Source: Lutimonas halocynthiae
Lineage (GTDB): Bacteria > Bacteroidota > Bacteroidia > Flavobacteriales > Flavobacteriaceae
Assembly: GCF_030409835.1 (NCBI RefSeq)
Contig: NZ_JAUFQO010000012.1
Coordinates: 124,001 to 188,000, forward strand
Direction of reading: 5' to 3'
Length of the DNA: 64,000 nt
The translations under genes were made by a program, and so were the position numbers. This document shows, in pieces, positions 61,700-64,000 of this stretch. Each line of letters starts with the position of its first letter. The first letter of the stretch is position 1. The notes beneath the pieces are model-generated. The model worked only from the letters and a program-made list of their open reading frames with translations. It was not told the origin of the DNA and did not search any database.

Positions 61700-61791
61700 T
61701 TTCTTTCTTTAAGCCCCTAAAGTACAACAAAAATGCGAGTTTTTCTTATTTTTTCAATTGTTAAATAAATGTTAAATTTTAGTACTTTGTA

Positions 61792-61823
61792 TTGCATAGT
61801 ATTAGTTTTAATCCATATATTTG
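61792..61823 (+). promoter_or_regulatory. Promoter of the DUF4870-PadR-PspC operon
   Basis: TTG (61792-61794) and TATATTTG (61816-61823) are 21 bases apart, a good fit to the Bacteroidota -33/-7 pattern, 29 bases before the ATG. Confidence 0.65.
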
Positions 61824-61852
61824 CATAAGAAAGTATTATATACATTTTAATT

Positions 61853-62248
61853 ATGACACATCGAAACGATAACAACAACGCTTTTTTATTACACTTGTCA
61901 GCCTTTTTTGGTTATATATTTCCTTTTGGAGCTGTGGTAGGACCACTAGTGATTTGGGAAATGAATAAAAGAAAAAGTAGCTTTTTGGATAAGAACGGAA
62001 AAGAGGCAATCAATTTTAATCTGAGTTATTTGCTGTACACATTTATCTTGGGATTATCCATTATACCTTTTATCGTTAGAACTGTAACTACTGATTTTCA
62101 TCATTTAGATTTATTTGGAATGATCAGTGTAGGTTCGATCATAGGTGTTTTGGCTGTTATAAAATTTGTATTGATCATTTTAGCTGCGATTAAGGCCAAT
62201 CAAGGTGAAGTGTATAATTACCCCCTAACTATTAAGTTTTTAAAATAA
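61853..62248 (+). CDS. DUF4870 family membrane protein
   Basis: A 131-residue protein with three membrane helices: AFFGYIFPFGAVVGPLVIW, FNLSYLLYTFILGLSIIPFIV and FVLIILAAIKANQGE. KNGKEAINFNLSYLLY is the DUF4870 signature. Function unknown. In Flavobacteriia, proteins of this type commonly stand before PadR and PspC genes, as here. Confidence 0.87.
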   Translation: MTHRNDNNNAFLLHLSAFFGYIFPFGAVVGPLVIWEMNKRKSSFLDKNGKEAINFNLSYLLYTFILGLSIIPFIVRTVTTDFHHLDLFGMISVGSIIGVLAVIKFVLIILAAIKANQGEVYNYPLTIKFLK

Positions 62249-62254
62249 AAAATT

Positions 62255-62320
62255 ATGATCACAATACTAATCTCAATCGTAATATTTATAGCAAATACTG
62301 TACAGTCAGTTTTGTTCTAA
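62255..62320 (+). CDS. Possible hydrophobic micropeptide
   Basis: A 21-codon frame (MITILISIVIFIANTVQSVLF) lies six bases after the DUF4870 stop and 46 bases before padR. It would be a single membrane helix. There is no homology or strong ribosome-binding evidence, so it may be chance. Confidence 0.2.
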   Translation: MITILISIVIFIANTVQSVLF

Positions 62321-62366
62321 GAATGGGTCTTAACAATCATTAATTAAAAGATTAAAAGAGAAAAAC

Positions 62367-62717
62367 ATGAAGATTGAAAACACAAAAGCACAAATGCGTA
62401 AAGGAGTTTTAGAATTCTGCATCCTGTCTATTTTAGAGAGCGGTGATGCATATACTTCTGAAATTCTGGTCCAGCTAAAAGACGCAAAAATGCTTGTGGT
62501 TGAGGGTACAGTATATCCTTTACTTACAAGATTGAAAAACGCTGGACTCTTGACCTATCGTTGGGAGGAATCTACTTCCGGTCCACCAAGAAAGTACTAT
62601 GGTTTAACTGAAACAGGAAAAATATTTTTGACAGGTTTAAATTCAACCTGGAGTGATTTAGTTAAAGCTGTTAATCTGATTACAAAGAATAATAAATCAA
62701 AAACTACAACAAAATGA
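62367..62717 (+). CDS. PadR family transcriptional regulator
   Basis: A 116-residue winged-helix regulator: MRKGVLEFCILSILESGDAYTSEILVQLKDAKMLVVEGTVYPLLTRLKNAGLL and RKYYGLTETGK are the PadR signature blocks. The C-terminal dimerisation helix is short, as in PadR subfamily 2. Its stop overlaps the next gene's ATG as ATGA, so it is coupled to the PspC protein and probably represses this operon in response to envelope stress; the effector is unknown. Confidence 0.92.
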   Translation: MKIENTKAQMRKGVLEFCILSILESGDAYTSEILVQLKDAKMLVVEGTVYPLLTRLKNAGLLTYRWEESTSGPPRKYYGLTETGKIFLTGLNSTWSDLVKAVNLITKNNKSKTTTK

Positions 62718-64000
62718 ACAAGACAATAAATATAAATCTAGGTGGCATATTTTTTCACATTGATGAAATTGCTTATCAAAAACTGAAAGGTTATTTAGAT
62801 TCTATTCGACGTTCTTTAAGTGATGACCCCAAAGGTAGAGATGAAATCATAACGGATATAGAATCTAGAATAGGTGAAATTTTATCGGAAAGAATAAAAG
62901 ATGTAAGACAAGTCATCAATGAACAAGATATTGATGAAGTAATTGAAGTGATGGGAAAACCAGAAGATTATATGGTTGACGATGAAATCTTCAATGATGA
63001 TTCTTATGGCAATTACAGCAGTAAAAAAGGCAAAAAACTCTACAGAGATGGTGGAGATAGATTTTTGGGTGGTGTTTCATCAGGAATGGCACATTACTTA
63101 AATATTGATGTAATTTGGATCAGGTTGGGTTGGTTAGTTGCAGCCTTTGGATTTGGATTTGGATTTATCGTATATCCTTTATTGTGGATATTACTTCCAG
63201 AAGCTAATACTACAGCTGAAAAGCTAGAAATGGAGGGAGCTGAGGTAAACATAACCAATATAGAAAAAAAAATTCGTGATGAGATCTCAGACGCATCAAC
63301 TCGTGTAAAACACGGTATTGATGAGGTCTCTGATAAGGTTAAGAATGCCGATTACAAGAAGTATGGCAACAGGGCCAAATCAGGTTCACAGGATCTGGTA
63401 GATACCTTAGGGAAAGTATTTGTTACCATCTTTATGATCATTGGTAAATTCATTGGCGTTTTATTGATTATTGTAGCCGTGACGACTATTCTGGGGATGT
63501 TGATAGGAATGTTCACACTTGGATCTTTGGATTTTATTCATGATGACTGGTTGTTTCGCAACTCTGAAATCTATAATAATTCAGGATTACCAATTTGGTT
63601 TTTATCAGTATTAACCTTTGTTCTGATCGCCATACCGTTCTTTTTCTTATTTGCTCTTGGCTTGAGAATTCTTTCAAATAATGCCAAATCAATTGGTAAG
63701 ACTACAAAACTTTCTTTGTTAGGAATTTGGATCGTTACCTTATTAGTAGCAATTTTCTTTGGAACCAGGCAGTTTATGAATTCAGCCTATGACGGAACCG
63801 TAACAAACTCCCAGGAAATTTATTACAGTACCACCGATACCTTGGAAATAAAAATGGTTGACAATAAGGATATTTCAAATAATAGCAAGCTCAAAAGGAA
63901 CTGGAGGTCGGAGATTGTGTTGGATGCAGATAATCAAGAGAGAATATATTCGAACAATATACGCTTGAATATATTACAATCAGATGATACAACAATGTAT
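62714..64000 (+). CDS. PspC-domain membrane protein (3' end outside window)
   Basis: The frame from ATG 62714 stays open for 429 codons to the window end. N-terminal ISFHIDE-like GIFFHIDEIAYQKLKGYL and DIESRIGEIL with EVIEVMGKPEDYM are a DUF1700/HAAS-like domain. PspC follows near residues 112-172: RDGGDRFLGGVSSGMAHYLNIDVIWIRLGWLV. Two to four further membrane helices and a DUF2154-like beta region begin near residue 360. PspC proteins sense envelope damage in other bacteria. Coupled to padR through ATGA. Confidence 0.9.
   Translation, partial: MNKTININLGGIFFHIDEIAYQKLKGYLDSIRRSLSDDPKGRDEIITDIESRIGEILSERIKDVRQVINEQDIDEVIEVMGKPEDYMVDDEIFNDDSYGNYSSKKGKKLYRDGGDRFLGGVSSGMAHYLNIDVIWIRLGWLVAAFGFGFGFIVYPLLWILLPEANTTAEKLEMEGAEVNITNIEKKIRDEISDASTRVKHGIDEVSDKVKNADYKKYGNRAKSGSQDLVDTLGKVFVTIFMIIGKFIGVLLIIVAVTTILGMLIGMFTLGSLDFIHDDWLFRNSEIYNNSGLPIWFLSVLTFVLIAIPFFFLFALGLRILSNNAKSIGKTTKLSLLGIWIVTLLVAIFFGTRQFMNSAYDGTVTNSQEIYYSTTDTLEIKMVDNKDISNNSKLKRNWRSEIVLDADNQERIYSNNIRLNILQSDDTTMY

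Noticed and set aside
1-64000. CRISPR arrays, defence systems, prophage or integrase genes
   Set aside because: No regularly spaced repeats and no integrase, transposase, nuclease-methylase or phage structural genes were seen.

Overview
The window is a stretch of chromosome from an AT-rich member of the Bacteroidota, most likely the family Flavobacteriaceae; the genus cannot be fixed. The signs are characteristic flavobacterial families (S46 dipeptidyl-peptidase, DUF4421, DUF4369, DUF6787, Ig-like lipoprotein with the ARRGRPEGGPKD start, PspC/PadR pair), a glycyl-tRNA synthetase of the single-chain type, few Shine-Dalgarno-like leaders, and many promoters with the Bacteroidota -7 box TAnnTTTG. 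No rRNA, tRNA, CRISPR array, prophage or intact insertion sequence was seen. Genes are cut at both ends: a large surface protein at the left and a PspC-domain protein at the right.

Layout. 1-7.8 kb: end of a surface protein, glyS, a coiled-coil membrane protein, comF, an Ig-like lipoprotein, and the Fe-S genes mrp and nifU-like. 8-12 kb: the tyrosine catabolic pair hmgA-hppD and yifB. 12-19.7 kb is more accessory: an FAD-linked oxidase, a translationally coupled PAS + metallo-beta-lactamase pair, an outer-membrane barrel, a kinase-like protein, a Tat-exported dienelactone hydrolase, a metallophosphoesterase and a YwqK-type lipoprotein. 19.8-24.3 kb: a five-gene operon (GntP transporter, RidA, D-threonine-aldolase-like enzyme, lipoprotein, M19 dipeptidase) that looks like D-amino-acid or D-dipeptide catabolism. 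24.8-30.8 kb: HAD hydrolase and prfB, 5-oxoprolinase pxpABC with threonine aldolase, and exported msrA.

30.9-40.4 kb holds a complete C5 haem pathway: hemA, a fused hemC-hemD gene, hemB, hemL, hemE and hemN on the minus strand, and divergently hemH and hemJ. 40.4-47.8 kb: small membrane proteins, a DAACS transporter, fabH, htpG, a VanX-like dipeptidase and the decayed remains of a DUF1801 gene. 47.8-55.5 kb: S1/P1 nuclease, a nitrogen operon (barrel protein, P-II, Amt), two micro-genes (DUF4177 and a ribbon-helix-helix protein), a DPP11-like S46 peptidase and DUF4421. 55.8-64 kb: M14 peptidase with DUF819 transporter, DUF4369 lipoprotein, AIM24 and DUF4442 proteins, and DUF4870-PadR-PspC.

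The most notable points are the hemCD fusion inside a complete haem locus, a dispersed palindromic repeat shared by two intergenic sites (10389-10425 and 45713-45812), the PAS-MBL pair, the DUF1801 pseudogene, paired palindromes before the nitrogen operon, and an Mrp protein without its Fe-S CxxC motif. No convincing wholly new system was found.
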